A DNA stretch of 25,028 nucleotides from Tieghemiomyces parasiticus (GCA_027575765.1 JANBPT010000721.1:1-25028); one strand, 5' to 3'. Shown: positions 1 through 10,936, numbered from the stretch's first letter. The notes: generated by a model from the letters alone, not told the origin. Numbers and translations are program-made.

Positions 1-3000
1 CTCACTGTGGGTGACCTCCTTCAGACCCTCCACCATGATGGCACGGCGGCCTACGACTTTGAACACTGCCGGCTGACTGATATCCACCGGTGGAGCGGCA
101 TGAGCCCGGAACAACCACTGTTCAACGTACTGCTCGTCTACCAGAACTACCCTGAAGTGCAGTCGGACACGAACCTGCCCATCCGCCTCAGTCTTCTCGA
201 CAGCCACGACCCTACCGACGTGCCCCTGACTCTCGTAGTGGCGCACCAAGGTACGCAACTTTACGTCAAGGCCGGCTTTCAAGCCGGGGTATTCAGCACC
301 GACTACGTGGAACGCTTCATGGACCACCTAGAAACCTCCATCCGCTCGCTGGTCACCACGTCGCCCTCGGACCTAGTCGCTTCCTTGAGTATGTTGGCCG
401 AGTCCGAACACGAGCTGCTTACCAAAACCTGGGCCCGAAACCCCATCAATCTCCCCACCGACTCTTATGCCCACGAGGGCTTCCTCTCCTGCGTCCATTC
501 GGGGCCGGGTCGTGTGGCGATCCGTGACGGTGAGCAGGAATACACTTACGGCCAGCTCCACCTGATGGCCACCCACCTCGCCCATCGCCTCCACCAGACT
601 GACAAGGGTGGGCCTGACCAGGTGGTCGGAATCCTGGCTGGCAACTCGGTGGAACTCATTGTCGGCCAGTTGGCGGTGTGGATGGCCGGCTCGGCCTTTG
701 TGGTCATTGCTCCAGACTACCCGGTCGAGCGGCAGCAGTTCATTCTCGCCGATGCCGCCTGTGTGGCCGTGGTAGGGCCCCCTGCCCTTTTAGCCGCCTT
801 CAAAGCCGATACGCCCACCCCCCAACTCGCAATCGACCTGTCAAGTCTCCAAAGTGACCACGCGGTCAGTCGGACGAACCAGGCCGAAATAGATGCCGGG
901 AGCCTGGCCTACGTGATTTACACCTCCGGCACGACGGGCACCCCTAAGGGCGTGATGCACGAACACGGGGCTGCGGCCAACCACCTGCAGGGTTTCATCA
1001 GGACCACCGGGATGACGGCCGATGTGGTGACGCCTACGCTCCTCACCCCCACCTTCGACGTCTCTCTGTCGGAGATTTGGACCACCCTGTCCGTGGGCGG
1101 TCGCCTCCTGATTACCCGGGGTGACCAGAAGCGGGCCCTCCAGCAGGCCACCCGGGCGGCATGTACGCCCTCCCTCGTGTCCCTGTTCGAACCCAGTGAT
1201 TTCCCAGGCCTCCACAGTCTGGTGCTCACCGGCGAGCCGTCCAGCCAAGCCTTGGTCGATAAGTGGTCAACCTCTCTGCGGCTATTCAACTGGTACGGGC
1301 CCACGGAGGTGGCCAATGGCTCCCACTGCGTCGAGCTGAAACCCGGCGCCACCGTCACCATCGGCCGACCTTTCCCGAATGCGGTGGGCCTCATCCTGGA
1401 CGACCATCTGCGACCTTCCCCCGTCGGCATCATCGGTCAGCTCTACCTGGGCGGTAAGGGGTTGGCCCGCGGCTACCTGAACCGTCCTGAACTGACCGCG
1501 GAGAAGTTCATTACCTGGCCCGTGACGGGCGAGCGTCTGTATCAGAGCGGAGACCTAGCCCGCTGGCTCCCTGACGGCCAGGTCGAGTGTCTGGGTCGTA
1601 TCGACCATCAGGTCAAGGTGCGTGGATTCCGTGTCGAGCTCGGCGAGGTGGAGGCCGTCCTCGAATCACACCCGACGGTCACCCAGGCTTGTGTCCTGGT
1701 CCAGGATACGCACCTGGTCGGCTACGTCTGCCCTGCGTTGTCTGGCGATAGCGAGGCCGTCCTCGACTGGCTCCGTAGCTGCCTCCCTCACTACATGGTG
1801 CCCAGTGCCCTGGTGGGCCTGGCCGAGCTCCCCCGGACCCCGGTGGGCAAGGTTGACCGCAAGGCCCTGCCGCCTTTCCACTTCAACTGCTCACCGACGG
1901 ACACCGACCTGTCCACCCTGTCTCCCGTCGAGTCCCAACTGCTGCAGACAGTGGCTGACTGTCTGCGCCTGGACGCGAGTGTCATTAGCCTGGACAGCAC
2001 CTTTTACCAGATCGGCGGTAACTCCTTATCCGCCATCCAGGTGGTGGCCCAATGTCAGCGTCACGGTCTCCATTTGGCCATCGCCGACCTCAACCGTAAC
2101 AGCACCCTCCGCCAGGTGGCTAGGGTTTGTGCAGCAGTCGACCAAATCTCGACCGTCAGCACCAGACCGGACCAGGAGGTTATCGGCTGCCCTCGTTTGA
2201 CGCCTGGCCAGCTGGCCTTCTTTTCCATGCCATTCACCAACCCCAACCAGGTCGCCTTGCCTGTACTATTCAAATCTGGCCGGACCTTCCCCGAGGAGCA
2301 GTGGAGAACGGCGGTCAGGCGCATGGTTGAACTTCACCCCATGCTCCGTGGTCTCTTCCGCCGGGATGACCAAACGGGTAGGATGACCTATGGCGTTGGT
2401 GAGCGTCCACTGCACGATCACTACCGGTTTGGACTGCATCCCGTCAAAGATTTCGCCACTGTTATGAGCGAGTTACCTTCGTTACTCCTTGAGTTGAATA
2501 TCGAAAGGGGTCCACTCAGCACGTTCCATGTGTTCGACCTGGATCATGAACAGTACTTTTTTCACTGCGTTCACCACCTGGCCTCGGATTACCTCTCGTA
2601 CAAGGTCTTCGCCGAGGACCTGACCCGCCTGCTTCTGGACCAGCAGGTAGAACCGCCCACCGTCTCCTGCCAAGCGTGGGCCGAGTATCTGCACCAGGCA
2701 GCACAGGACCTCGACCTCGACACCCTCACTGTACCACCACCGCTCCCTGATCTTGCGGTGCGTCTGCATGGCGAAGTGGCCGTGCCTGAAAGCACTTCTG
2801 GTGGTCGGAATCCCGAATGCCTTGTCGGTCTGGACCTACCCCCGTCGACCCTAACCTTGGCCGCCAACCGCTTTGGCGCCACCCCCATTGAGCTGTTGGT
2901 CACGGCCCTACATGTGGCCTACCAGGAGGTGTTCCACTTCAACGTCATGGGTCTGGCCTTCATGACCCACGGCCGCCAGTCCGTTGGCGACGCCGCCTTC

Positions 3001-3486
3001 GACCTCTCCCGCACCGTAGGCTTCTTTGCCCACTACGCCCCCGTCGTTCTTGATGCGCCACGCGCGGCTGGCTTTAGAACCACCCTTCGCCACACGCAGG
3101 AGACGCTCGGGACAGGCATCGAAGACGGAGTGAAGCTGACCCTGGTGCGATACCTGCGTGACTTTACAGATCCCGCTCAACGCAAACCCTACCAAGTTGA
3201 CCCGTATTTCGGGTTCAGCTACCTGGCCCCGACGGAAGCCGCTGTGCCATTTGATGGCAACCAGCCCCTATTACAGGAGCAGCCCGATGCGATGACTGAG
3301 CTGCGTGCCCACCGTGCCGATACTTCCCCTCACCCGTTCGAACTGGCCGTTACCCATAAAGGAGACAGGCTGAATTTGCTTGTGATTGGGCAGAGGAATC
3401 AGGGCATCCCCCCTATGATGCAACGCCTACTCAGCGTCTGGTCGGAAACTGTACGTCAAATGGTGGCAATTCCGGAACTGATGTAG
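1..3486 (+). CDS. Nonribosomal peptide synthetase, C-terminal part ([C]-A-T-E-like), 5' end outside window
   Basis: Multidomain enzyme that activates an amino acid and carries it as a thioester. The frame is open from base 1 with no ATG before conserved sequence, so the gene starts upstream. Visible in order: the C-terminal third of a condensation domain (about 1-400, with LFNVLLVYQNYP); an adenylation domain (about 450-1880) with A3 YTSGTTGTPKG from 919, A4 TFDVSLSEIW, A5 NWYGPTE, A6 GQLYLGGKGLARGYL, A7 YQSGDLARW, A8 GRIDHQVKVRGFR and A10 PVGKVDRKAL; a carrier domain with GGNSLSAIQ (pantetheine serine codon 2023-2025); and a last domain (about 2180-3480) of the condensation superfamily that looks like an epimerization domain. 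By-eye specificity code against GrsA: D-V-S-A-V-T-W-N-G-K; the Asp fits an alpha-amino acid, but I predict no substrate. There is no thioesterase or reductase before the stop (3484-3486) and no intron in this part. Family is certain; product unknown. Confidence 0.96.
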   Translation, partial: LTVGDLLQTLHHDGTAAYDFEHCRLTDIHRWSGMSPEQPLFNVLLVYQNYPEVQSDTNLPIRLSLLDSHDPTDVPLTLVVAHQGTQLYVKAGFQAGVFSTDYVERFMDHLETSIRSLVTTSPSDLVASLSMLAESEHELLTKTWARNPINLPTDSYAHEGFLSCVHSGPGRVAIRDGEQEYTYGQLHLMATHLAHRLHQTDKGGPDQVVGILAGNSVELIVGQLAVWMAGSAFVVIAPDYPVERQQFILADAACVAVVGPPALLAAFKADTPTPQLAIDLSSLQSDHAVSRTNQAEIDAGSLAYVIYTSGTTGTPKGVMHEHGAAANHLQGFIRTTGMTADVVTPTLLTPTFDVSLSEIWTTLSVGGRLLITRGDQKRALQQATRAACTPSLVSLFEPSDFPGLHSLVLTGEPSSQALVDKWSTSLRLFNWYGPTEVANGSHCVELKPGATVTIGRPFPNAVGLILDDHLRPSPVGIIGQLYLGGKGLARGYLNRPELTAEKFITWPVTGERLYQSGDLARWLPDGQVECLGRIDHQVKVRGFRVELGEVEAVLESHPTVTQACVLVQDTHLVGYVCPALSGDSEAVLDWLRSCLPHYMVPSALVGLAELPRTPVGKVDRKALPPFHFNCSPTDTDLSTLSPVESQLLQTVADCLRLDASVISLDSTFYQIGGNSLSAIQVVAQCQRHGLHLAIADLNRNSTLRQVARVCAAVDQISTVSTRPDQEVIGCPRLTPGQLAFFSMPFTNPNQVALPVLFKSGRTFPEEQWRTAVRRMVELHPMLRGLFRRDDQTGRMTYGVGERPLHDHYRFGLHPVKDFATVMSELPSLLLELNIERGPLSTFHVFDLDHEQYFFHCVHHLASDYLSYKVFAEDLTRLLLDQQVEPPTVSCQAWAEYLHQAAQDLDLDTLTVPPPLPDLAVRLHGEVAVPESTSGGRNPECLVGLDLPPSTLTLAANRFGATPIELLVTALHVAYQEVFHFNVMGLAFMTHGRQSVGDAAFDLSRTVGFFAHYAPVVLDAPRAAGFRTTLRHTQETLGTGIEDGVKLTLVRYLRDFTDPAQRKPYQVDPYFGFSYLAPTEAAVPFDGNQPLLQEQPDAMTELRAHRADTSPHPFELAVTHKGDRLNLLVIGQRNQGIPPMMQRLLSVWSETVRQMVAIPELM

Positions 3487-5048
3487 TCCTTCTTCCCTAA
3501 ATTTACCAATGCCGAAATGACTTTTCCCTTTCGTGTGCTACCATTGCCATACTAAAACTGTTATTGATTTTTACTTGTTATATTTTTGGGTTGTAGACGT
3601 CGACTGAAGGTGCCGTTAAAAGTGCTGTATACGCTGTTTCAAATGAGCTGTATAATGTGAGATAGGGATTTTATTTCGTTTGGCGACAACCGAGTGCGGT
3701 TTCTAGGGAAAATAGACTTGGAATTAACTGAGACTGCCATCGGTCGATGATTTAATCACGGGCGAGAGTGGACGGTCGGGGGTCTTCATAAGTGTAGGAA
3801 AGAGCCAGCATCCAAGGGACTGTTGGGGTTTCCAGTATCGAGGAAAACATTTATTGCGGTAACATTATTAAGAGAGGCGACTGGAGGTGTACGCTATTGA
3901 GCAATTGAGCTGCATCGTTAGCTTAATGCAACCTAGTCATGCCACTCAGTTACAATAGGGGATAGTGAATTTGAACTGAGCTGTGGCCATGAGGTAGGCG
4001 CGATTCCGAGGGCAGTTTATTGCGATACGTGCAACGGTGATTAAAGTAAGGTAAAGACTTTCGCAGTTATATTGTGGGCTTATATAGCCGGGAAATGTGT
4101 GGGGGATTGGGTCTTGCTGGGGTCTCGGTAGTTAGTCATGAAGGGTTCCTGGTACGTTTGCCCTGGCCAATCGTAGGTGTTATGAAGGCGGTGCTTGTTC
4201 CCGTGTGGCGTCGCGGTGGCTTGCAGGGTTCTACGGAACATTGGCTTTTGGATACCAACAACTATGAATATTTCTAAAAAGATGAATAGGAGATAATGGT
4301 TGAGGGATTTGAATATGGTTAAGATGATCGGTCGCTTCATGCCTACGAAGATGGTTAGGGAATTGACCAGATAGAAAAAAGGAGAAGAAGGAGGATCGGT
4401 GGTTGCATTCGTGCGCTACCATTATACAGCTACGGGGGGGGGAGGTAGTATCCGTCCCCTCGCCTGCACTTGCGTGCAGTCCTTCAGTTCGAAGGGGGAC
4501 GGGAGAGGTAGGGCTTGCTCCATTTCCACCGCAATAGACTCTACAACGGTGACTGGTCGAGTTGCCAGAGTAGAAAATAAAACTCCGATCGTTGATGAAT
4601 TGACATCCATAATACCGGCCGATTGCTGCCAAACTGGCTTCCAGGCCACCGTCAGCCATGACGATTGATAGTATTGATATGCAGTCTATCCACGTCAAAA
4701 CAATCGTTTTCTCACTAAGGCCAAGACTACGCAACAACGATAACAGATTGAAATGGCTTCCCCATCACAGTGACAACCCCATCTAGAAAACCGTTTAGCC
4801 TAGTCAATCAATTCGGTATCCATTAACGGCTGACGTTAGTAACTTCCTTGCTGGCAATTTATGTGTACAATGGGGGACATGGTAATAATGGCGCTGCGGC
4901 GGAGTCAATTAGTGAAGAGCAAAGGGAGCAAACATAGTACAGGTGAAATAGAGTAGGGTAACAAATTTAGGTGCGCAGAGACAAGCCACATTGCCATTTA
5001 GAAATACGTTGCTGCTGCGTCATTCTTTAAGCGGCATCCTCTTTTCTA
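3487..5048. other. AT-richer spacer between convergent NRPS and RhoGEF genes
   Basis: About 1.56 kb between two 3' ends. It is clearly lower in GC than the flanking genes and holds no recognisable protein. The longest open frame (minus strand, 4231-4737) starts at a non-ATG codon and has no family resemblance. A run of nine G lies at 4434-4442. No clear AATAAA was found for either flanking gene, so their 3' ends are not defined. No tRNA-like A/B box pair was found. Confidence 0.6.
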
Positions 5049-8000
5049 CTAGTACCACGGGTGGTAGCTCAGTCGCACCACGACCGACCCACGCGGGGCG
5101 TCCTTAAGGCGAAGCTTAATCACCCCAGGGTGACCGTCACAACCGGTGCTGGTGGTATCAGCATCCTTGAGGGCGTCCAGTAGGGCGCTGCTAAGCTCGA
5201 GCTCGGCCATTCCGAGGTACTCATCAGTGTCGTTTTGCGGGTCCTCGCTCATGATTTTGATGGCAAGGGTCGGGGTAGCCGACACACGGGCCAGACGTTC
5301 GTTGGTGGCCGAAGCGGGCGCATCGGTACCAAACCACCTGGTGTTGCGACCGAGTCCGGCGCGGGCCCGCGAGAACCGCCCACCACTGCCATGGCCTTCC
5401 TTGGGTAAAAGAGTAGAGGTAGAGTCAGTGATGGTGGGCGAGGAGTCGCTTGGTGCGAGGTCCTTACTCAGTCGACTGGTACCGGTGCGTTCCTGCGGCC
5501 GGTTGGGATGGTAGACGGCATTCAGGCGGGCGCGGTTGGTGGCCTTGTGCTGATCAAAATGCGGGTTGCTCTCATGCGTGAGACAAAACACCATGGACTC
5601 CTGCCAGTGCGGATGACGGGTATGGTAGACTACCCGGGTCTGCTGCAACTGCAGCTCCCGGGCGGCATCGACCTCATCGCGGGACGGTGTAATGGAAACG
5701 ACTGGTCGGGTCGTAGCGGGAGGGATACCGGGACCGGGCAGCGTCGGACAACTCGCCTCATCAGCACTGCGAAGTCCGGATCCCCCACTGATGAAGGAGC
5801 TGAATCGAGTGTACGGGAACCAACCAGAGCCCTTGCGCGCTGGGTCACTACTACCACTGGCGGAGGCTGACTGGACCACGGCGGCACTGGGTTCCGATCC
5901 AGGTTCCAGCCGGCCTCCGGTGCGTAGGTACACAACGCAGTACGGGTTCAGATGGGAGATGGTTGGGTGGCTGTCGTGTACATGTCCCCCGAAGGAAGTC
6001 GTGGATACTGTCCCGGGCCCGGCGGTCGCAGGAGAGGTTGGCGCCGACGTGTCGCTGTTGGTGTCGTCGGACCGCTGCTTGCTAGGGTCCAGGCTCATGA
6101 GGCCCTCGGCTTCAAGCACTACGACGCGAAGGGTTCCTCGGGTCTGGGCGGCGGCCAGGAGGAGCTGGTTGTATTTGCGCACCGTACTGGACGAGGTAGA
6201 GGTCGGAGCCCGGCCCATGCGCGGCAGGCGGGTCGCGGTTGACGTGTCCGCCGGGCGGCCCACACGGTACTCCTCGAGGCGGGTATTGATGCGCAGGGCT
6301 TGGCCCATGGCTGGGCTGCTGGCGGCCACCACGGCGGGGGACGCGACGGCGGCGATCATCTCCTCACAGCTCACAGCGGGCCGTTGGGGCCGCATGCGCA
6401 GGGCCGGCGGGCCATTTGCCCGTTTGGGCGATCGTTGGGGCGCCGGCAGGTCTACAGTGCGGGCGGCGGTGGTTGATTGAAGGGAAAGGTGGCGATGGCG
6501 GCGCTGGCCCGCCTGCTGGCGCACCACTTGCAGGGTACCTTCCGACGATCGCCGAGGCGGGACGATTTCGCCGTCGGCGGGCAGCGAGTCGATGCGGGGC
6601 GGGATGCGGTAACTCACCCCATCGCTCACGTCGGTATGGAATTCCGGAGCGGAGTGGTGACGCAGGTGACGCGCCATAGCTTCATCGTCGGTAGCATCGT
6701 CACTGTCGCCTTCCTTACAGCCTGGGGAAGCCGTGGGAGGGGGAATCAAGCTGTCTTCCGCTGCCTTGGACTCATCCAAGCGGGCCTCGTTGGTGGTCAG
6801 CAGCGCGCCGGACGGTATGTCTGGCAACCAGTCCTGGTGACTGGTGGCGGAGACGAACGAGTCGTCATTCAGCTCGGACGCCATCGACACGGCGGACAGG
6901 GGGCGAGGACGGACGGCGCCAGTTGGGGTAAGATTGGCGGTGTTAGTGGTCGCAGAGCTGGGGGTTGTCGCGGCACGACCCATTGGATCCCCACCTTCGA
7001 CAGTCCCCTCAGTGGAGGTGCGCAGATCAAAGAAGGACATGATGACACTGCGGCGGTTACGCTCTTTGGCAGCGGCGGTCGTGGCGGCTGGGGCCTTCTG
7101 GGTGCGGGCGCGGCCGCGCACGGTCCAGGTCGGCAAACCGAGGAGGGGACTGCGGGACGACGCAGACACCGTTGACGCCATTGAGGGTCGAGAAGCGGCG
7201 GAGGTGAGGGGCAGCCCGCCGTCCTCGGCCACCACCTTGGTGGTGATGCAGGTTGGGGTGGTGGTAGTCATGTAGTGGACAGAGGTGCGGTTTGGGGCCG
7301 TGGGGTCAGTCGCCCGTACGCTGGCTCGGCTGGCTGACAGTGGTGGGGACCGTGACCCTTTGGCGGCCGACGATGTGCGACGGCGGAGAGTGGACCGCCG
7401 GCCGATCACGGACTGTCGCAATTTACGCTTGGCCTGGGCCTCAAGGCGGTAGTGCACCTGGCAGGTGGCCGAGATATCGGCCATCCACTTGCGGGCCAGT
7501 GAGCGGTCGGGGGCCTCCAACAAGAGGGTCTCGCCGGAGTTGACATGGACCAATTCAAAGAAGCACGCAGGTTCAGTCATGAAGGGCTTCGGTTCCACTG
7601 GACGCACCATGATCTCGTTGGTAGACCAGGGCTGAGGTGATGTGGCGGTACATGGGCGACAGATAAATGTGAAGGGGTTAATTGGGGTTGGAAAATGAGT
7701 AGGCACGACGTGGTGGGCGGGAAAATGCAATGCCAGGTGAACAGGGCCGACGAGTTGTGGCAGGGAAAGCCCACGGGTTCACCCCACGACCTTGGGCGCT
7801 GAGGTTCAATACTAGGGGTTCTAAAGAGCAAGGAGGTTTCCATTTAGAAACCGAATATTCCGCGCTCTCATTCTATACGCCAGCGCCAAGCCCTTGGCAT
7901 CACGCTGCTGGATAGTTTCACTACCGTACCGGCCACCGGTGGAGTTGAAGGGCCAGGGGGTAAAAAAAAACAATATATGGACGGCGGACCACCAAGAGTG

Positions 8001-9966
8001 ACGAGGTGAGACGGATCCGACGGTCAGCCCTGCCCCGTTTTGCTTTCGACAACTTACCTTACGGTACAACTCCTTCTTGCCGCGCGATAGGGCACTGCGC
8101 TGGGCCTTGACGAGCAAAATGACGTCATTGAACAGGTGGAAATTCAATTTGCGACCCCCACGCCACTTGGTGACGGTCCCTTCAATGACAAAGTGCCGCT
8201 TCCCGAGCAAAGGGTGTTCGGCGGTGGGGTCCCACACGTAGTTGGCGGTGTCAGGAGCGGCAGTGAAATCGACCGTGTCGGCCATCTCCCGGCACTTGTC
8301 AAGGTCCTCGCGGTATCTGGTGAGCTCGTTGGCCTTTTCGGTCACCCCACACATCATGTCGGCGGCCAGGCGGAGCTGGAAATGGTCCGGGTGGTCCGGT
8401 CCTGTATAGTGTAGGATGTTCTTGAGCAGGAGGGGGTACCTGCTGATACGCTGGATAGGCTGCAGGAGGAAGCTGAAGAGCGGCAAGCGCCCACACCGTG
8501 GATTTTCGGCCGCGGTGGCCAAGACCCTGGCCATACGCTCGTCCATCTGGGGTTTCGTGGTGAGCAGCTTCGTGGCCTTGCTGTGGTTGGCATTGTACTC
8601 TGCATAGCAATCGAATGCCCCGGCTAGGCTCATGAATATCTCGCCAATCAGCATGGGGGACCCCGTGGTGAACTCTTCCTCCAGCTGAGCCTCGAGGATG
8701 CTAACCAGTTGGGCGCTGCAAGTCATCAGGGCCTCGAGGTTACAGAAGAGGGTGGTCATCTCGGACCTATTCAAAATGGAGCGGAGCGGGAGGTAGAAGA
8801 CCTGCGTTGGATAAGGGAGGAGTGGGAAGGGGGGTGGTTTTACGTGGAGTTCGGAAGGGTTAGACGATGAGGTACACATTATGCTGATCTGTGCAGGTGG
8901 GAGAGGGGAGGGAGGGAGGGGGTCTGCCTGGCCATCCAGAGTACCCCGAATCATATTGGTAGGGTCTACAATCACTCGGGGAGTGATAATACGGGGTAGG
9001 CCTTACCTCAAGGACCACGTTTAGATTATCCAGGTACTTGCGCTCCGTGTCTAGAAGTTCTCGGACGGCGCTCTCCCGAGCATTAGCGCGTCGGACGTTG
9101 CTGGATTGGCGGGTGAGCTCGGGATCAGGACTGTCGGCGGCGGCGACGGAGGACAGGGTCGGGCCGATGGTCTCGTGACTGGTGGACCGCTTAAGCACGG
9201 GCGCCATGGGTAGACCCTGGGAGTTGACGGGGTCGTGGTGCACGTTGCTGACCGAACGGGTCCGACTGGCGGCGGTCGGGGACTGGGCGCGGATGATCAA
9301 GTCCCGGTCGAGGGAGGTGGGTTCCGGGTGGACAGGCTGGTCCATAAATGACTCGTCCATGATGGACAGTAACGTGTCGGCGACAGACCCGTCGGGTAGG
9401 TCAGGGGCGGAGAAGGTCGAGTCGTCGGTGCTGGCATACCCCACTGACGAGCGACGCTCGTACTCGCTACGGTAGGGCCGTTCGGAATACAAGCTGGATG
9501 GTGGGTCTAGAAACAGGCGGTTGGCGGTAGTGGCGGCGGGCCGAGGCGGGGCCACCGGGCGCATTGTAGAGAGGGGCCGCGGTGGTGGGACGGGCCGCGT
9601 GGGCCGCGGGGAGGCCGGCGGGGTCAAGGCCGCAGGTTGGGTGCGTGGGGAGGTACGGGTCCGGGAGGACGGGGCGGTGCGGACGTGGGTAATCACCCCG
9701 GAGGTGGAGAGGTCACTGGTCGACGACATGGCCGAGGTGGGTGAAAATAGGCTGTCAAAGTCGTAGTGTAACGAGCCGGCAGAGTGGGACCACGGTAAGG
9801 TACCAGGCGTGGCCCCGAAGGCGTATACCTCGACGGACGAGGAGGTGGAGTCACGCGGGGTACGTGGGAAGGTAGATGCGCTGCCCGTTTTGATGAGTAG
9901 TTGTGTACCGAGGCAGGGTGGACTGGATTCCTGCCGCCGGGCGGTGTCGGTGACCTGCGTCCACAT
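5049..9966 (-). CDS. Rho guanine-nucleotide exchange factor, DH-PH with C-terminal C2-like domain
   Basis: Predicted exchange factor that loads GTP onto a Rho/Cdc42-type GTPase at the membrane. Exons on the minus strand: 9966-9007, 8801-8058 and 7631-5049; introns 9006-8802 (gtaagg...gcag) and 8057-7632 (gtaagt...ctcag), both phase 0. Joined length is about 1428 residues. Residues 1-290 are Ser/Pro/Thr-rich. The DH domain covers about 296-490: RELLDTERKYLDNL is split by intron 1 from VFYLPL, and LLQPIQRISRYPLLLKNIL is the signature helix. The PH domain covers about 518-620 and is split by intron 2, with its last helix around RSLARKWMADI. A long disordered linker follows. From about residue 1068, strands LRVVVLEAEGL, NPYCVVYL, HPHWQESMVFCL, LAIKIMSEDP/DEYLGMAELEL and SVVVRLSYHP resemble a C2 domain with three inserts. 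This is not the DH-PH-CNH layout of Rom2, so no symbol is given. A non-coding first exon is possible. Confidence 0.9.
8899..8922 (+). other. G-quadruplex-type G-run cluster inside RhoGEF intron 1
   Basis: Five runs of three to five G separated by one to three bases on the plus strand, which is the template strand of the RhoGEF gene. The pattern meets the usual four-run criterion for G-quadruplex potential. Function is unknown; the corresponding C-rich RNA strand could simply be intronic pyrimidine tract. Confidence 0.5.
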
Positions 9967-10011
9967 GGGGTTGAATAAAAAAAAATAAGCGACAAAGTAA
10001 GGTAAACGCAG

Positions 10012-10936
10012 CTAAAGAGGGGAGACGAAGGCTAAAGGGTCAACCTTGATACTCAAAGGGGAGGGAGTGTAGTGAAAGGTTCGACCGGGAATCGCGCAAG
10101 GGAGGAGACGGGCAAAGGAGAATGAGGTAAGAGGAGGAGGGGTCGATTCCTGCCGCTAAGGGAGTGAGTGGGCTCTATTGGGCAGAGAAGGCACGTCGCG
10201 GGGCTTGAATCCTCTCAGTGGATAACAGCAGTTGAGCCGGGTCGCAAGGGGCCGGGAGTGAACAATATGCCTGGACGGTGGTTGGCTAGCGTTGTGGCTG
10301 AGTTGATGGCGGCGGGAGGGACGAAGTTGGTTGAGAAAAATAATTATAAGGATCCGGGACCACGGTAGTAATGAACAAAAGAGTTAGTCGTTGTATCCGT
10401 ACTTGTAGTAATCAAAGGCAGATGGCCCGGTATCACCCTGCAAGCACGGTTGCCTAACCACTGGGACGGTGGCGAGGATCAAGAGGGAGGGAGATGTGGG
10501 CAGATCATGGCCTTATTGGACAGACTGTTGCGTCAGAGAGGGCCAGGGGAGGGGGAGGAGGAGAAAGGGTGGACCCTGCGTCGCAGCGGTGCCGAAGGGT
10601 ATCAAGGAGTTGGAAAAGCCAAGCTCTCGGGCGTGGCAGGCTACTCAGAATCCATCGGACCCCCCCTCCCCTCTTCCCCACCGAAACCAACCTGCTGGAA
10701 CTCCTCCTGCGATATCACCTTCCCTGTGAGACCAGGCTTCAGCTGAAACCGCTGCAAAGGGTCGAAGGTAGGTTCGGGAGACTCCGACCGTCTGCTGTGC
10801 GGCACCGCTCATGTTGCCCCTCCCCCTTAACAGTCGGGCGCGTTCTAAGGAAGGCAACGTGCGTCGCCGAGACCTCACTGTCCACGAGCGCCGTCCGGTG
10901 CGGCTCCCTCGCGTGCAGATGAGCCGGTTGACTTAC
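10012..10936 (-). other. Possible 5'-UTR intron of the RhoGEF gene
   Basis: On the minus strand there is a perfect-looking donor, CACGAG|GTAAGT, with the intron starting at 10936. A plausible acceptor with a pyrimidine tract, CCCCTCTTTAG, ends at 10012, 46 bases before the RhoGEF ATG. Upstream of the donor no ATG is in frame with the RhoGEF, so an exon there would be untranslated. The 925-nt length exceeds the other introns seen here. Inference from splice-site appearance only. Confidence 0.25.

Noticed and set aside
918..1433. 171-codon minus-strand frame inside the NRPS adenylation domain
   Set aside because: Antisense shadow of clearly conserved NRPS coding sequence.
1..3486. Recent bacterial transfer of the NRPS because this part has no intron
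   Set aside because: The neighbouring muskelin gene is also uninterrupted over 3.5 kb, base composition matches the other genes, and the partial condensation domain reads like fungal enzymes; the sequence here cannot decide an origin.
4231..4737. 168-codon minus-strand frame in the spacer
   Set aside because: Begins at a TTG, has no recognisable domain and lies in AT-richer spacer DNA; could be chance. Expression data could revive it.
5692..6480. 262-codon plus-strand open frame antisense to RhoGEF exon 3
   Set aside because: Starts within coding DNA of the opposite strand, is Arg/Gly-rich as expected for a GC-rich shadow frame, and shows no family motif.
10076..10095. B-box-like GGTTCGACC on the plus strand
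   Set aside because: No A box upstream and no cloverleaf can be drawn.
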